Part shown: positions 41,759 through 49,986 of the stretch, piece by piece | Numbering within the stretch: position 1 is the stretch's first letter | How the letters are laid out: every line of letters begins with the position of its first letter | Assembly (NCBI GenBank): GCA_964372115.1 | Contig: CAYJPN010000027.1 | Coordinates: forward strand, 17,495 to 81,494 | From: CG2-30-36-16 sp964372115 | GTDB taxonomy: Bacteria; Bacteroidota; Ignavibacteria; Ignavibacteriales; Ignavibacteriaceae | Length of the DNA stretch: 64,000 nt | Direction of reading: 5' to 3' | Position numbers and translations under genes: made by a program | Notes under the pieces: model-generated | The model's input: only the letters and a program-made list of their open reading frames with translations | What the model was told of the DNA's origin: nothing | Database searches by the model: none

Positions 41759-42934
41759 ATGCAAAAAAGATTTCTCTACAATCGTGTATTAAAATATATA
41801 AACCATAAAAATGCATTAATAATAACCGGCATGAGGCAGGTTGGCAAAACTACATTGATGAAGCAGATATATGCTGAAGTAACCTCTCCAAAATTATGGT
41901 TTGACTTTGATAATCCATTGGACATGCTTCATTTTGAAAATATTGATTATCGAGGCATCTATGCAAATTTAATGAAAGAGAGCGGTGCAGGAAAAGAACG
42001 GCTCTATATTTTTATTGATGAGATACAAAACCTTCCGGAAATAACCAAAGTTATAAAATACCTTATTGACGCGAACAATGTGAAGTTTATCGTAACCGGA
42101 TCATCAAATTACTATTTGAAAAATTTATTTCCCGAATCATTAAGCGGAAGGAAGTTTCTTTTTATATTACCGGCGATGAGCTTTAGTGAATATTTGTTTT
42201 TTCAAGAAAAAGAAGGGATGGATGAGCAAGAGATAGTAAATAAGTTAAAGGAATATTCGTTACTAGAATTTAAGAAATACGAACAAGAGTATGCAGAGTA
42301 TTTAGAGTACGGGGGTTTCCCCGAAGTAGTTACAACGCCGGAAATACAAACGAAGAAAGAAGTCTTGCGAAATATTTTTGCTTCTTTTTTTGAAAAAGAT
42401 ATCAGACTACTTTCAGATTTTAAAGATGTGAGAGAGTTAAGAGATTTGATCTTATTGCTGGTACCAAGAACGGGAAATATTTTGGACATAACCAAACTCT
42501 CTTCGGAATCGGGAATAAGCAGAGTAAGACTGTATAACTACCTTGAGTATCTACAGGGAGTATTTTTTATAAAACTTATTCCAAAGTTCAGCAACAGCAT
42601 AGACCGTACAGTAGCAGGAGGGAAGAAAGTATATTTTGCTGATAACGGGTTGTTGAATGTAATCGGAAGAGTAAACGATGGGCAACTCTTTGAGAATAGT
42701 GTGGCGAATCAATTAAGTGGTTATGGCGATCTTTCCTTCTATAACAAAAGAAACAGCGCTGAGATTGACTTTATACTTAACAAGAAAATTGCATTTGAGG
42801 TAAAATTGAGAGCGGGTGAAAAAGACTTGGACAGACTTGAAGGTATCTGCCGCAGAATAGGAATAAGTGAGAGTTATTTAGTTAGTCTTAAGTATGCAAA
42901 CACGAAGAGAACAGTTTTTCCGATGTTTCTGTAG
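41759..42934 (+). CDS. AAA_14/DUF4143 ATPase, third (shorter subtype)
   Basis: A 391-residue ATPase with Walker A GMRQVGKTT (24-32), Walker B LYIFIDEIQN (82-91), FIVTGSSNYYLKNLFPESLS and EYGGFPEVVT. The C-terminal nuclease-like part has LFENSVANQLSGYG, RNSAEIDFILNKKIAFEVKL, a clear E...D...E-V-K arrangement of the PD-(D/E)XK type. It lacks the ~15-residue N-terminal extension of the other two and is from a different subfamily. No ribosome site is evident; the upstream region is very A/T-rich. Confidence 0.88.
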   Translation: MQKRFLYNRVLKYINHKNALIITGMRQVGKTTLMKQIYAEVTSPKLWFDFDNPLDMLHFENIDYRGIYANLMKESGAGKERLYIFIDEIQNLPEITKVIKYLIDANNVKFIVTGSSNYYLKNLFPESLSGRKFLFILPAMSFSEYLFFQEKEGMDEQEIVNKLKEYSLLEFKKYEQEYAEYLEYGGFPEVVTTPEIQTKKEVLRNIFASFFEKDIRLLSDFKDVRELRDLILLLVPRTGNILDITKLSSESGISRVRLYNYLEYLQGVFFIKLIPKFSNSIDRTVAGGKKVYFADNGLLNVIGRVNDGQLFENSVANQLSGYGDLSFYNKRNSAEIDFILNKKIAFEVKLRAGEKDLDRLEGICRRIGISESYLVSLKYANTKRTVFPMFL

Positions 42935-42984
42935 AAATTATTTTAGGATGGAAAACTAAAAGATTAAAAAATTACGGGACTGAC

Positions 42985-43036
42985 AACATCATTCATGATG
43001 TTTTTTTTTGTGGAGCGTGGCGCTTTAGCGTAATGC
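42985..43036 (+). repeat. Two-hairpin repeat, copy 4
   Basis: AACATCA-TTCA-TGATGTT (42985-43002), T-run, and a decayed second palindrome (TGGCGCTTTAGCGTAA, within 43015-43036). It begins 51 bases after the third ATPase stop. Confidence 0.88.
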
Positions 43037-43071
43037 GGAATTGGAAAGAATTAGGAATTTTATTTTTCAAC

Positions 43072-43279
43072 CTGTCCCGTGAAATCCGAAGATATTTCAT
43101 CGGGAACTGTCCCGTGAAATCCGAAGATATTTCATCGGGAACTGTCCCGTGAAATCCGAAGNNNNNNNNNNNNNNNNNNNNNNNNNNNNNNNNNNNNNNN
43201 NNNNNNNNNNNNNNNNNNNNNNNNNNNNNNNNNNNNNNNNNNNNNNNNNNNNNNNNNNNNNATATTTCATCGGGAACTG
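43072..43279. repeat. 35-bp tandem repeat with a 100-N assembly gap
   Basis: Units of 35 bp (CTGTCCCGTGAAATCC, then GAAGATATTTCATCGGGAA) start at 43072, 43107 and 43142. The third runs into 100 N (43162-43261), after which the same unit resumes. Each unit is itself an inverted pair (TCCCGTGAAAT / ATTTCATCGGGA). The round gap size is a placeholder, so the real number of units is unknown. Confidence 0.9.
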
Positions 43280-43360
43280 TCCCGTGAATTCTGAGGCTAT
43301 TGTTTCACGGGATTGGCAATTCCACTAAAGGACGGACAGGCGTCATTATAAAATCAAAAA
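43280..43360. repeat. Pre-gene dispersed repeat, copy iii
   Basis: Nearly identical to copy ii, including the TCCCGTGAA...TTTCACGGGA inverted pair and the GGACGGACAGGC and TTATAAAATCAAAA words. It lies at the end of the 35-bp tandem array, whose units share its first half. Confidence 0.88.
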
Positions 43361-43542
43361 GGATGAGATTATTTTTATTCGACCAGCGTCAATTCTATCA
43401 AAGGACTGAGATGAATAGATTGCCTATCAAAAGGGGGTAGAAGGTGGATTATTGTCTTTTAATTTATGCAAAGTCGAGTTACTTTTATCATTATATTTTT
43501 TCATTTTAATTTAACTATTCTAATTTAAACCAAGAGGTTAAG

Positions 43543-43761
43543 ATGACGGTACTACTTAAAAAGGCATTTAAAAAAGCTTCACAGTTACCGAAAGTTGAGC
43601 AAAACATATTTGCAAAATGGGTACTTGAAGAACTTGAAACAGAGAAGAAGTGGGAAGGTATGTTCGCTGAATCGGAGGATTTGCTTGATAGACTTTCTGA
43701 TGAAGCTCTCGTAGATGATAGACAAGGCAAAACAAAGTATTTGGACATTGATAAATTGTGA
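43543..43761 (+). CDS. Putative antitoxin of a RelE-type pair
   Basis: A 72-residue acidic protein, MTVLLKKAFKKASQLPKVEQ, NIFAKWVLEELETEKKWEGM, FAESEDLLDRLSDEALVDDR. The Leu-rich helix followed by an acidic region is typical of small antitoxins encoded before RelE/ParE toxins. Its TGA overlaps the GTG start of the next gene. ACCAAGAGGTTAAG upstream contains an AGAGG ribosome site. Confidence 0.75.
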   Translation: MTVLLKKAFKKASQLPKVEQNIFAKWVLEELETEKKWEGMFAESEDLLDRLSDEALVDDRQGKTKYLDIDKL

Positions 43762-44024
43762 AATCAAAAACCACAAATCGTTTCTGGAAGTGTTACTCTG
43801 TAATGCCTTATGATATCAAGAAGCGTGCAAAAGAAGTTTACAAATTATTCAGTACTGATCCGTACCACCCAAGTTTGCATTTTAAACGAGTGCATTCTCA
43901 ACGCCCTATATTTACGGTGCGGATTACAAAAGATTATCGTGCTATCGGGGTACTTCAAGATGGTGATTTGATATGGTTTTGGATTGGCTCCCATTCAGAA
44001 TACAACAAATTGTTGAAACATTAA
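43758..44024 (+). CDS. RelE/ParE-superfamily toxin
   Basis: An 88-residue basic protein starting at GTG 43758, with RFWKCYSVMPYDIKKRAKEV, YHPSLHFKRV, VRITKDYRAIGVLQDGDLIW and FWIGSHSEYNKLL. The Y-R-A/V-I...FWIGSH-YD/E ending is common in RelE-type ribosome-dependent or related RNases. Coupled to its antitoxin by a 4-base overlap. It appears full length and intact. Confidence 0.82.
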   Translation: MKSKTTNRFWKCYSVMPYDIKKRAKEVYKLFSTDPYHPSLHFKRVHSQRPIFTVRITKDYRAIGVLQDGDLIWFWIGSHSEYNKLLKH

Positions 44025-44096
44025 AGGACTTCCTGCCAGAGGCTCATCAAATAAAGCTGAGAAAGATCGAAAACTGATCCGCTGCGGCGGTCTGAC

Positions 44097-44148
44097 AACA
44101 TCATTTATGATGTTTTTTTTTGTGGAGCGTGGCGCTTTAACGCTATGC
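44097..44148 (+). repeat. Two-hairpin repeat, copy 5
   Basis: AACATCATTTATGATGTT (44097-44114), T-run, TGGCGCTTTAACGCTA (within 44127-44148, mismatched palindrome), then GGAGTTGGAT. It begins 73 bases after the toxin stop. CAGAGGCTCATCAAATAAAG before it also recurs in altered form before copy 6. Confidence 0.9.
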
Positions 44149-44159
44149 GGAGTTGGATT

Positions 44160-44382
44160 GTAGGATTTTTATACTTCAATCGAAAATCCTCAATATAAAA
44201 TCAGGAGGCAATCGTCAATATAAAATCAGATATTTACCTCTATAGCTGTAAAAATTATAAAATTATGAGATTTAAGTAAGATATTAAGTGAAATGTTATA
44301 AAAAATACTGCTTTAGAAGTAAATAATTGTAAAATATTTATTATTTTTATCCGTGTTGATTATTAAATAATAATATACCGTT
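44160..44382. other. Intergenic before the HipBST-like operon
   Basis: No gene. TCAATATAAAATCAG occurs twice (about 44188 and 44216). The A/T-rich stretch 44240-44380 probably holds the operon promoter and the HipB operator, but no clear inverted operator was identified. Confidence 0.45.
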
Positions 44383-44631
44383 ATGGCAGTAAAAACTATT
44401 CAAATATCGAAACCGGAAGAAATTGCTGAAATCATATTAGTTCAGAGAAAGAGAAGCGGATTGAGCAGAAATGAACTTGCGTTGTTAGCGGATGTAAGCC
44501 GGACAGCAATATTTGATATTGAACACGGAAAACGGACCTACCAGATTGACACACTTCTTAAAATTTTATCTACACTCAACCTTAAGCTGCGGGTAGAAGG
44601 CGTTCACTCAGAAGATAAAGATTATGAATAG
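44383..44631 (+). CDS. hipB: HipB-like XRE-family antitoxin/repressor
   Basis: An 82-residue helix-turn-helix protein: IAEIILVQRKRSGLSRNELA, LLADVSRTAIFDIEHGKRTY, QIDTLLKILSTLNLKLRVEG. This is the y4mF/HipB type found before HipA kinases. It should bind its own promoter and neutralise or hold the toxin complex. It overlaps the next gene by 8 bases, the first of two such overlaps in this three-gene unit. Confidence 0.88.
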   Translation: MAVKTIQISKPEEIAEIILVQRKRSGLSRNELALLADVSRTAIFDIEHGKRTYQIDTLLKILSTLNLKLRVEGVHSEDKDYE

Positions 44632-44938
44632 AGCAAAAGTATTTAATTTTGGTATACACTGCGGGTATTTGGATGAAATTATTAAGGGAAAAGAGTACAA
44701 GTTCCAATATCTGGAGTTGTACAACGGTGAACCGGTTTCGCTTACTATGCCGTTGGAAAAAAAAGAATATATCTTCAATGAGTTTCCGCCGTTTTTTGAC
44801 GGACTGCTGCCTGAAGGATTTATGCTTGAAGCGCTTTGCAGAAGAATGAAGGTTGATAAAGATGATTCTTTCCGTCAGCTTCTTCTTGTTGGAGGCGATG
44901 CTGTTGGTTCCGTAACGGTGGAGCCTGAAAATGCATAG
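44624..44938 (+). CDS. hipS: HipS-like protein (HipA N-terminal subdomain alone)
   Basis: A 104-residue protein equal to the N-terminal subdomain of HipA: GEPVSLTMPLEKKEYIFNEF, PPFFDGLLPEGFMLEALCRR, QLLLVGGDAVGSVTVEPEN. In single-chain HipA this part is fused to the kinase. In HipBST systems it is a separate small protein that acts as the antitoxin against HipT. It overlaps hipB by 8 bases and the kinase gene by 8 bases. Confidence 0.85.
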   Translation: MNRAKVFNFGIHCGYLDEIIKGKEYKFQYLELYNGEPVSLTMPLEKKEYIFNEFPPFFDGLLPEGFMLEALCRRMKVDKDDSFRQLLLVGGDAVGSVTVEPENA

Positions 44939-45866
44939 GTGTCCACTCACCTACGAAGAATTAGAGGAAGGGCTCTATTCAACAAGAGGAATTAGGGGTC
45001 TTAATATCCGGTTATCTACACTTCAACCACTCGACTATACAAAAGAGTCATTGCTGGAAGAAGCTGCTGCCAGAAGCGGAAAGATTTCCCTGGAAGGGGT
45101 TCAACCAAAATTAAGCGCGATTCTTTCCGTCCCTGACCAAAGATTTATCGTAACGGATAAAAACGGAAAATACATCCTAAAACCGCAGCAAAGCCTATAT
45201 GCTGAATTACCGGAAAATGAGGACCTCTCAATGAGGTTAGCTTCATCAGCAGGGGTTGATGTTCCTCAGCATGGACTCATTTACGACAAGACCGGGACTC
45301 TCCATTATTTTATTAAAAGATTTGACCGTCTAAAGCGGGATCAAAAATTTCCGGTTGAGGATTTTGCCCAGTTGAGTGGAAAGAACAGAAATACAAAATA
45401 TGATTCAAGTATGGAAAAAGCAGCCGGAATTATTGAGCAATATTGTACTTTCCCGGCAATAGAAAAAGTGAAGTTGTTCAGGCTGACACTTTTTAATTTC
45501 CTTATTGGGAATGAAGATATGCATTTAAAGAACTATTCGTTGCTGACGAAGAATACCGTTACCATGCTCTCACCGGCATACGACTTACTTAACACTTCAA
45601 TAATATTAAAAAATACCGAAGAGGAGACAGCGCTTCCTCTTAGAGGGAAAAAGCAAAATCTGACAAGGAAAGATTTGGTAGAATATTGGGGAGCGGAACG
45701 GTTAGGTTTAAATAAAAAGACGGTTGAACTTGTTTTGGAGGGTTTGATGAAGTCGAGTTTATTATGGGAAAATGAAATTGCAAATTCATTTTTATCGGAA
45801 CAGCGCAAAGAATCGTATTGGGAGTTCGTTCAATTACGCATCAAAAAATTAGGATTCAGTAGTTAA
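44931..45866 (+). CDS. hipT: HipT-like Ser/Thr kinase toxin (HipA C-terminal core)
   Basis: A 311-residue kinase lacking the HipA N-terminal subdomain. It has the Gly-rich loop GKISLEGVQPKLSA (50-63), an ATP-site Lys in YILKPQ (81-86), the catalytic loop GNEDMHLKN (193-201, Asp196) and the metal site LSPAYDLLNT (213-222, Asp218). HipA and HipT phosphorylate aminoacyl-tRNA synthetases and stop growth. All key residues are present, so it should be active. The start overlaps hipS; the gene order hipB-hipS-hipT matches the known three-part system. Confidence 0.87.
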   Translation: MHRCPLTYEELEEGLYSTRGIRGLNIRLSTLQPLDYTKESLLEEAAARSGKISLEGVQPKLSAILSVPDQRFIVTDKNGKYILKPQQSLYAELPENEDLSMRLASSAGVDVPQHGLIYDKTGTLHYFIKRFDRLKRDQKFPVEDFAQLSGKNRNTKYDSSMEKAAGIIEQYCTFPAIEKVKLFRLTLFNFLIGNEDMHLKNYSLLTKNTVTMLSPAYDLLNTSIILKNTEEETALPLRGKKQNLTRKDLVEYWGAERLGLNKKTVELVLEGLMKSSLLWENEIANSFLSEQRKESYWEFVQLRIKKLGFSS

Positions 45867-45989
45867 GATGGTGATGATTGATGATTTCAGCCTGAGGCTC
45901 ATCAGCTAAAGCTGCGAACGAAGTTGAGTAGACTTTGAGACGGTGAGAGGAGGAGGTCATCCGATTACGCCCGGGAGATTGGAAAACAG

Positions 45990-46042
45990 AACATCATTTA
46001 TGATGTTTTTTTTTTGTGGAGCGTGGCGCTTTAACGCTATGC
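45990..46042 (+). repeat. Two-hairpin repeat, copy 6
   Basis: AACATCATTTATGATGTT (45990-46007), T-run, TGGCGCTTTAACGCTA within 46021-46042, then GGAGTTGGAT as in copy 5. It begins 123 bases after the hipT stop and is the last copy in the window. Confidence 0.9.
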
Positions 46043-46109
46043 GGAGTTGGATAGGAGAAAAATAATATTACAATTAGGGAATCCAATTCCGTTTTTGTAA
46101 TTTTGTGTT

Positions 46110-46322
46110 ATGATAAAGCGAGATGCAGAAATAACGCTGTTGGGATTAGCCAGACAATTTAAAAGTGTCGCGGTGATAGGCCCAAGGCAATCAGGTAAAA
46201 CCACGTTGGTAAGAGCAGTTTTTCTGGAGAAACCATATGTGAGTTTAGAGAATCCCGATTTAAGAAAATTTGCCATTGAAGATACACGCGGATTTCTCCT
46301 GACTTCTTCCAAATTAGTGTGA
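46110..46322 (+). pseudogene. AAA_14 ATPase N-terminal fragment
   Basis: A 70-residue frame with MIKRDAEITLLGLARQFKSV, AVIGPRQSGKTTLVRAVFLE and KPYVSLENPDLRKFAIEDTR, the start of the AAA_14 family including Walker A (GPRQSGKTT). At about 46312 it runs into transposase-like sequence of the opposite strand and stops. The rest (Walker B, DUF4143) is missing. Confidence 0.85.
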
Positions 46323-46700
46323 CAAAATTTTAAATAATTTATTAAGCATGTTCTGTGTTTTGCGTGCTATTTCTGATTTTAATAAAAATATTTCTCCGGT
46401 TTTTTTATTGTAAAGTTTGGCATGAGTTACAGACCATATATTATCCATAATTTGCTTTAACGACATTTTCATTTCTATTTCTAATAACTTAGCAAACATC
46501 AAAGCAGTAAAACAAATATATAATTGTGATAGAATTTCATCTGCTTTATTGTAAAAAATTTAATTTCTTCTTTATTTCTGCCACTTCCGATATTGTTTGT
46601 TGGTTTGTTTCTCTATTGTCATAGAAAACAACTTGTACTTCGGTAGCACCGCTTAATGTTATTGATTCTCGGATTGTGTACAATTTTTGTCTTATAAATT
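46323..46700 (-). pseudogene. Degenerate transposase C-terminal remnant (tentative, IS1634-like)
   Basis: On the - strand the frame DEILSQLYICFTALMFAKLL, EIEMKMSLKQIMDNIWSVTH, AKLYNKKTGEIFLLKSEIAR and KTQNMLNKLFKILSH ends at 46314. It resembles the C-terminal end of large DDE transposases. A second piece, upstream in another frame, reads SITLSGATEVQVVFYDNRET. No start, catalytic core or terminal repeat is visible. Its end marks the truncation point of the ATPase fragment on the other strand. Confidence 0.5.
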
Positions 46701-46924
46701 TGATGCTTCGTACGACAAATTACATGAATACTTTCTTTTTTACTCTATTTTCTCAACTTTTTTTTATCTTTTTTAAAGTAGCAGAAGTCAGGAAATATTT
46801 AAACCGCTTAACAATTCAGTGAATCCTTAAATAAAAAATTTTTAGATGGATTATTGTATATAATTTATGGATTTTTAAAGCATTAGTTTTTAATAATTTT
46901 TATAAGGAATGCGGAGAAAAATTT

Positions 46925-48172
46925 ATGGCAGTAATTAGACCATTCAAAGCACTACGCCCCACAAAAGAATCAGCCGAAAAAGTAGCCAGTGTACCATACG
47001 ATGTTGTTGACCGTGATGAAGCGAAAGCTTATGCCGGCGATAACCATTTGAGTTTTTTAAGAATAACCCGTTCCGAGCTTGAACTACCCGCCGAAACGGA
47101 TGCTTACGCGACAGAAGTTTATGTAAAAGCAAAAGAAAATTTAAACCGGATAAAAATAGAAGCTCCGTTAATAACCGAGGACAAACCCTCATTATATCTT
47201 TACCGTTTAATAATGGACGGAAGACCGCAGGTAGGCATCGCCGCAACTTTTTCTGTTGATGATTATAATAACAATGTTATTTTAAAACATGAAAAAACAA
47301 GAAAAATAAAAGAAGACGATCGCACAAATCATATTACAACAACTGATGCGCAGACAGGCATTGTGTTCTTAACCTACAAAGGTGTTGATGCCGTCAACAA
47401 AGTGGTCGATAAAACAATGAATGAGACCAAACCACTTTATGATTTTACCGCTCCGGATGGTATCCGGCATACTGTGTGGGTTTTACCGGAAGAGTTTAAT
47501 CCAACAGTGGTATACGAAATCGGTAAAGTTAAAAACCTTTATATAGCCGACGGGCATCATCGTGCAGCCAGCGCAAGCCGTGCACAAAAGGTAAAACAGG
47601 AAAACAACCCGGCACACACAGGCAATGAGGAATATAATTATTTTATCGCAGTATTGTTCCCCGCGGAACAACTAAAAATTTTACCTTACAACCGTGTTGT
47701 ATTTAATTTGAACAATCACGCCAAAGGAGATTTTATAAACCTTGTAAGTGAAAAATTTATTGTTGAAAAAACAAATTCGAAAGAACCGGAAGAAGCAAGG
47801 ACTTTCAGTATGTATTTTGAGAAACAGTGGTTTTCTCTTACTCCGCGCGACTCCGTGCTCGCAAGTTTAATACTTACTAATTCTGTTGCGGAAACTCTTG
47901 ATGCTAGTATTTTGCAGGACTTTTTACTCAACCCGTTGCTTGGAATTGATGATCCACGGACAAACAAAAACATCGATTTTATCGGTGGAATACGGGGAAC
48001 AAAAGAACTCGAACTACTTGTGGACAGCGGAAAAGTAGCCGTTGCATTTTCACTTTATCCTGTTTCGGTTGATGATTTAATAAATATATCCGATGCGGGA
48101 GAAGTTATGCCGCCAAAATCAACCTGGTTTGAACCAAAATTGAGAGACGGCTTATTAGTTCACTTAATATAA
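46925..48172 (+). CDS. DUF1015-family protein
   Basis: A 415-residue protein with the family start MAVIRPFKALRPTKESAEKV, ASVPYDVVDRDEA, and conserved ILKHEKTRKIKEDDRTNHIT and YIADGHHRAASASR. DUF1015 proteins (HPr-kinase-like in some annotations) have no settled function but are often encoded beside serine-biosynthesis genes, as here: serC begins 44 bases downstream. GCGGAG upstream gives a ribosome site. Core-genome appearance. Confidence 0.88.
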   Translation: MAVIRPFKALRPTKESAEKVASVPYDVVDRDEAKAYAGDNHLSFLRITRSELELPAETDAYATEVYVKAKENLNRIKIEAPLITEDKPSLYLYRLIMDGRPQVGIAATFSVDDYNNNVILKHEKTRKIKEDDRTNHITTTDAQTGIVFLTYKGVDAVNKVVDKTMNETKPLYDFTAPDGIRHTVWVLPEEFNPTVVYEIGKVKNLYIADGHHRAASASRAQKVKQENNPAHTGNEEYNYFIAVLFPAEQLKILPYNRVVFNLNNHAKGDFINLVSEKFIVEKTNSKEPEEARTFSMYFEKQWFSLTPRDSVLASLILTNSVAETLDASILQDFLLNPLLGIDDPRTNKNIDFIGGIRGTKELELLVDSGKVAVAFSLYPVSVDDLINISDAGEVMPPKSTWFEPKLRDGLLVHLI

Positions 48173-48216
48173 CAAATACTTTTTAATTTATTATTTTTAA
48201 TTCAAGAGGCAGTATC

Positions 48217-49305
48217 ATGGAAAAAAGAATTTATAACTTCAGTGCAGGTCCGGCAGTATTACCGGAAGATGTGCTAAAAGAAGCACAGGAACATTTGTAC
48301 ATGCTTCCCGGTGTTGGCATGTCTATTTTAGAAATCAGTCACCGGTCAAAAACATTTGATAAAATTATTGGAGATGCAAAGGACGACCTCCGATCATTGC
48401 TTGACATAAGCCAGGATTACGAAATTCTCTTTTTACAGGGAGGCGCAAGTCTTCAATTTTCAATGATTCCGTTAAACTTAATGCCGCCCAAAAACAAAGC
48501 AGATTATATAGTAACGGGAAGCTGGTCAAAAAAAGCAGTTAAAGAAGCAAAACGAGTCGGCGAAGTAAATATTTCTGCTTCTACCGAAGAGACAAAATTT
48601 AACCGCATACCAAAACAAGAGGAACTAAAACTAAACGCTGATGCATCCTATGTTCATTTTACATCCAACAATACTATTTACGGAACACAGTGGCACAATG
48701 AACCTGTGGTTGGTAATGTTCCGCTTGTATGCGATGCTTCATCGGATATTCTTCACAAAAAAATTGATATAAATAAATACGCGCTTGTTTATGCGGGCGC
48801 TCAGAAAAATATGGGACCATCTGGCGTTACATTTGTAATTCTCCGTAAGGATTTGCTAGAAAGAAGTTCCGATACACTGCACACAATGCTTAATTATAAA
48901 ACCCATGTAGAAAACGGTTCAATGTACAATACACCAACAACATTCGGAATTTATATAATTAATCTTGTCGCAAAATGGCTTATTAAAAACGGCGGCTTGG
49001 ACGCAATGCATAAACTGAATAAAGAAAAAGCCGGAATTTTATACAATTACATTGACGAGAGCGCCGGTTTCTATAAAGGACATGCGGAAAAAGACAGTCG
49101 CTCTTTAATGAACATAACTTTTAATCTTCCTACACCGGAACTTGAGCAAAAACTGATAGCAGATGCTACAGCAGAAGGTTTCAGCGGACTAAAAGGTCAT
49201 CGCTCCGTTGGCGGTTTAAGAGCATCTATTTATAATGCGTTCCCTAAACAGGGCGTTGAAGATCTTGTTTCTTTTATGAAAAACTTTCAGACAAAAAACA
49301 GCTAA
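48217..49305 (+). CDS. serC: Phosphoserine aminotransferase SerC
   Basis: A 362-residue PLP enzyme with RIYNFSAGPAVLPEDVLKEA, ISHRSKTFD, FLQGGASLQFSMIPLNL, the Schiff-base Lys in LVYAGAQKNMGPSGV and SMYNTPTTFGIYIINLV. It makes 3-phosphoserine from 3-phosphohydroxypyruvate in serine synthesis (and can act in pyridoxal phosphate synthesis). AAGAGGC 8-9 bases before the ATG is the ribosome site. Full length. A terminator follows. Confidence 0.95.
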   Translation: MEKRIYNFSAGPAVLPEDVLKEAQEHLYMLPGVGMSILEISHRSKTFDKIIGDAKDDLRSLLDISQDYEILFLQGGASLQFSMIPLNLMPPKNKADYIVTGSWSKKAVKEAKRVGEVNISASTEETKFNRIPKQEELKLNADASYVHFTSNNTIYGTQWHNEPVVGNVPLVCDASSDILHKKIDINKYALVYAGAQKNMGPSGVTFVILRKDLLERSSDTLHTMLNYKTHVENGSMYNTPTTFGIYIINLVAKWLIKNGGLDAMHKLNKEKAGILYNYIDESAGFYKGHAEKDSRSLMNITFNLPTPELEQKLIADATAEGFSGLKGHRSVGGLRASIYNAFPKQGVEDLVSFMKNFQTKNS

Positions 49306-49316
49306 TTAATTTTTTC

Positions 49317-49344
49317 GGGGTATGCTCTTTTGTATGCCCCTTTT
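49317..49344 (+). terminator. Rho-independent terminator after serC
   Basis: GGGGTATGC-TCTTTT-GTATGCCCC, a 9-bp stem with two G-T pairs, followed by TTTT. It lies 11 bases after the serC stop. Confidence 0.75.
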
Positions 49345-49370
49345 CCTTCAAATAATTTTTTGAGGACACC

Positions 49371-49799
49371 ATGAAATTTTCATTTGTTGCTTTATTTCTT
49401 TTTTCACTTCTCTTTTTTTCATGCGGTAAAGATGAACCTGTAGAACTGACAGCATTTAATTCGGAAGCGTTCGCTTATGATATAGGCGGAAGCTGGGAAG
49501 TAAACGCATCCGCGCGCGCGAAAGGATTTCGGCAGAGTGAAAAAAATGATAGGTACTCAATTTATCTCATCTACAAAACCGATTTAGTAAAAAGTTCAGG
49601 GGACACATTAAAAAATATTTATGAAGGTGTGATCGAAAAATCCGGGGGAGAATCATTTATGGACGTGCCGATGGAAGCGCAATTCGAGCTCGATTCTACT
49701 TACAAGGCGGGTGAATATGAAGTTTTATTTTTTGTAAAAGATCAGTTATCGGGAAGAACCGCAAAGACATCTGCCAGGTTTAAATTATCGAATGAATAA
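49371..49799 (+). CDS. Small lipoprotein of unknown function
   Basis: A 142-residue protein with a lipoprotein signal peptide (MKFSFVALFLFSLLFFSCGK, lipobox FFSC, Cys18). The mature part looks like a beta-sandwich (GGSWEVNASARAKGFRQSEK, IYLIYKTDLVKSSGDTLKNI, GEYEVLFFVKDQLSGRTAKT). No family is recognised. TTGAGGACACC upstream contains a GAGG ribosome site. It stands alone between the serC terminator and a convergent gene. Confidence 0.8.
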   Translation: MKFSFVALFLFSLLFFSCGKDEPVELTAFNSEAFAYDIGGSWEVNASARAKGFRQSEKNDRYSIYLIYKTDLVKSSGDTLKNIYEGVIEKSGGESFMDVPMEAQFELDSTYKAGEYEVLFFVKDQLSGRTAKTSARFKLSNE

Positions 49800-49986
49800 C
49801 AAAAAGTGGAAAAGTTCATTCAATTATTTTTTTGAAAAAAATGGTTGCCTTTTGTAAAAAGCATGTTTGTATTACAACATGATTGGTTGCAATCGGCATT
49901 TTATAATCTTACAGCATTCATCCATGCGGCTTTATGCATTCATGCTCTTTTTAAAAGGTTTAGTCGTAACTTTTTCTGAATCCGTG

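Noticed and set aside
43072..43360. Possible CRISPR array
   Set aside because: Units are 35 bp and directly contiguous, with no spacers and no cas genes nearby; it is a simple tandem repeat.
38015..46042. Classical integron attC sites
   Set aside because: Only the right-hand GTTRRRY core fits, in two of six copies; no RYYYAAC partner and no integrase gene in the window. Kept only as one hypothesis.
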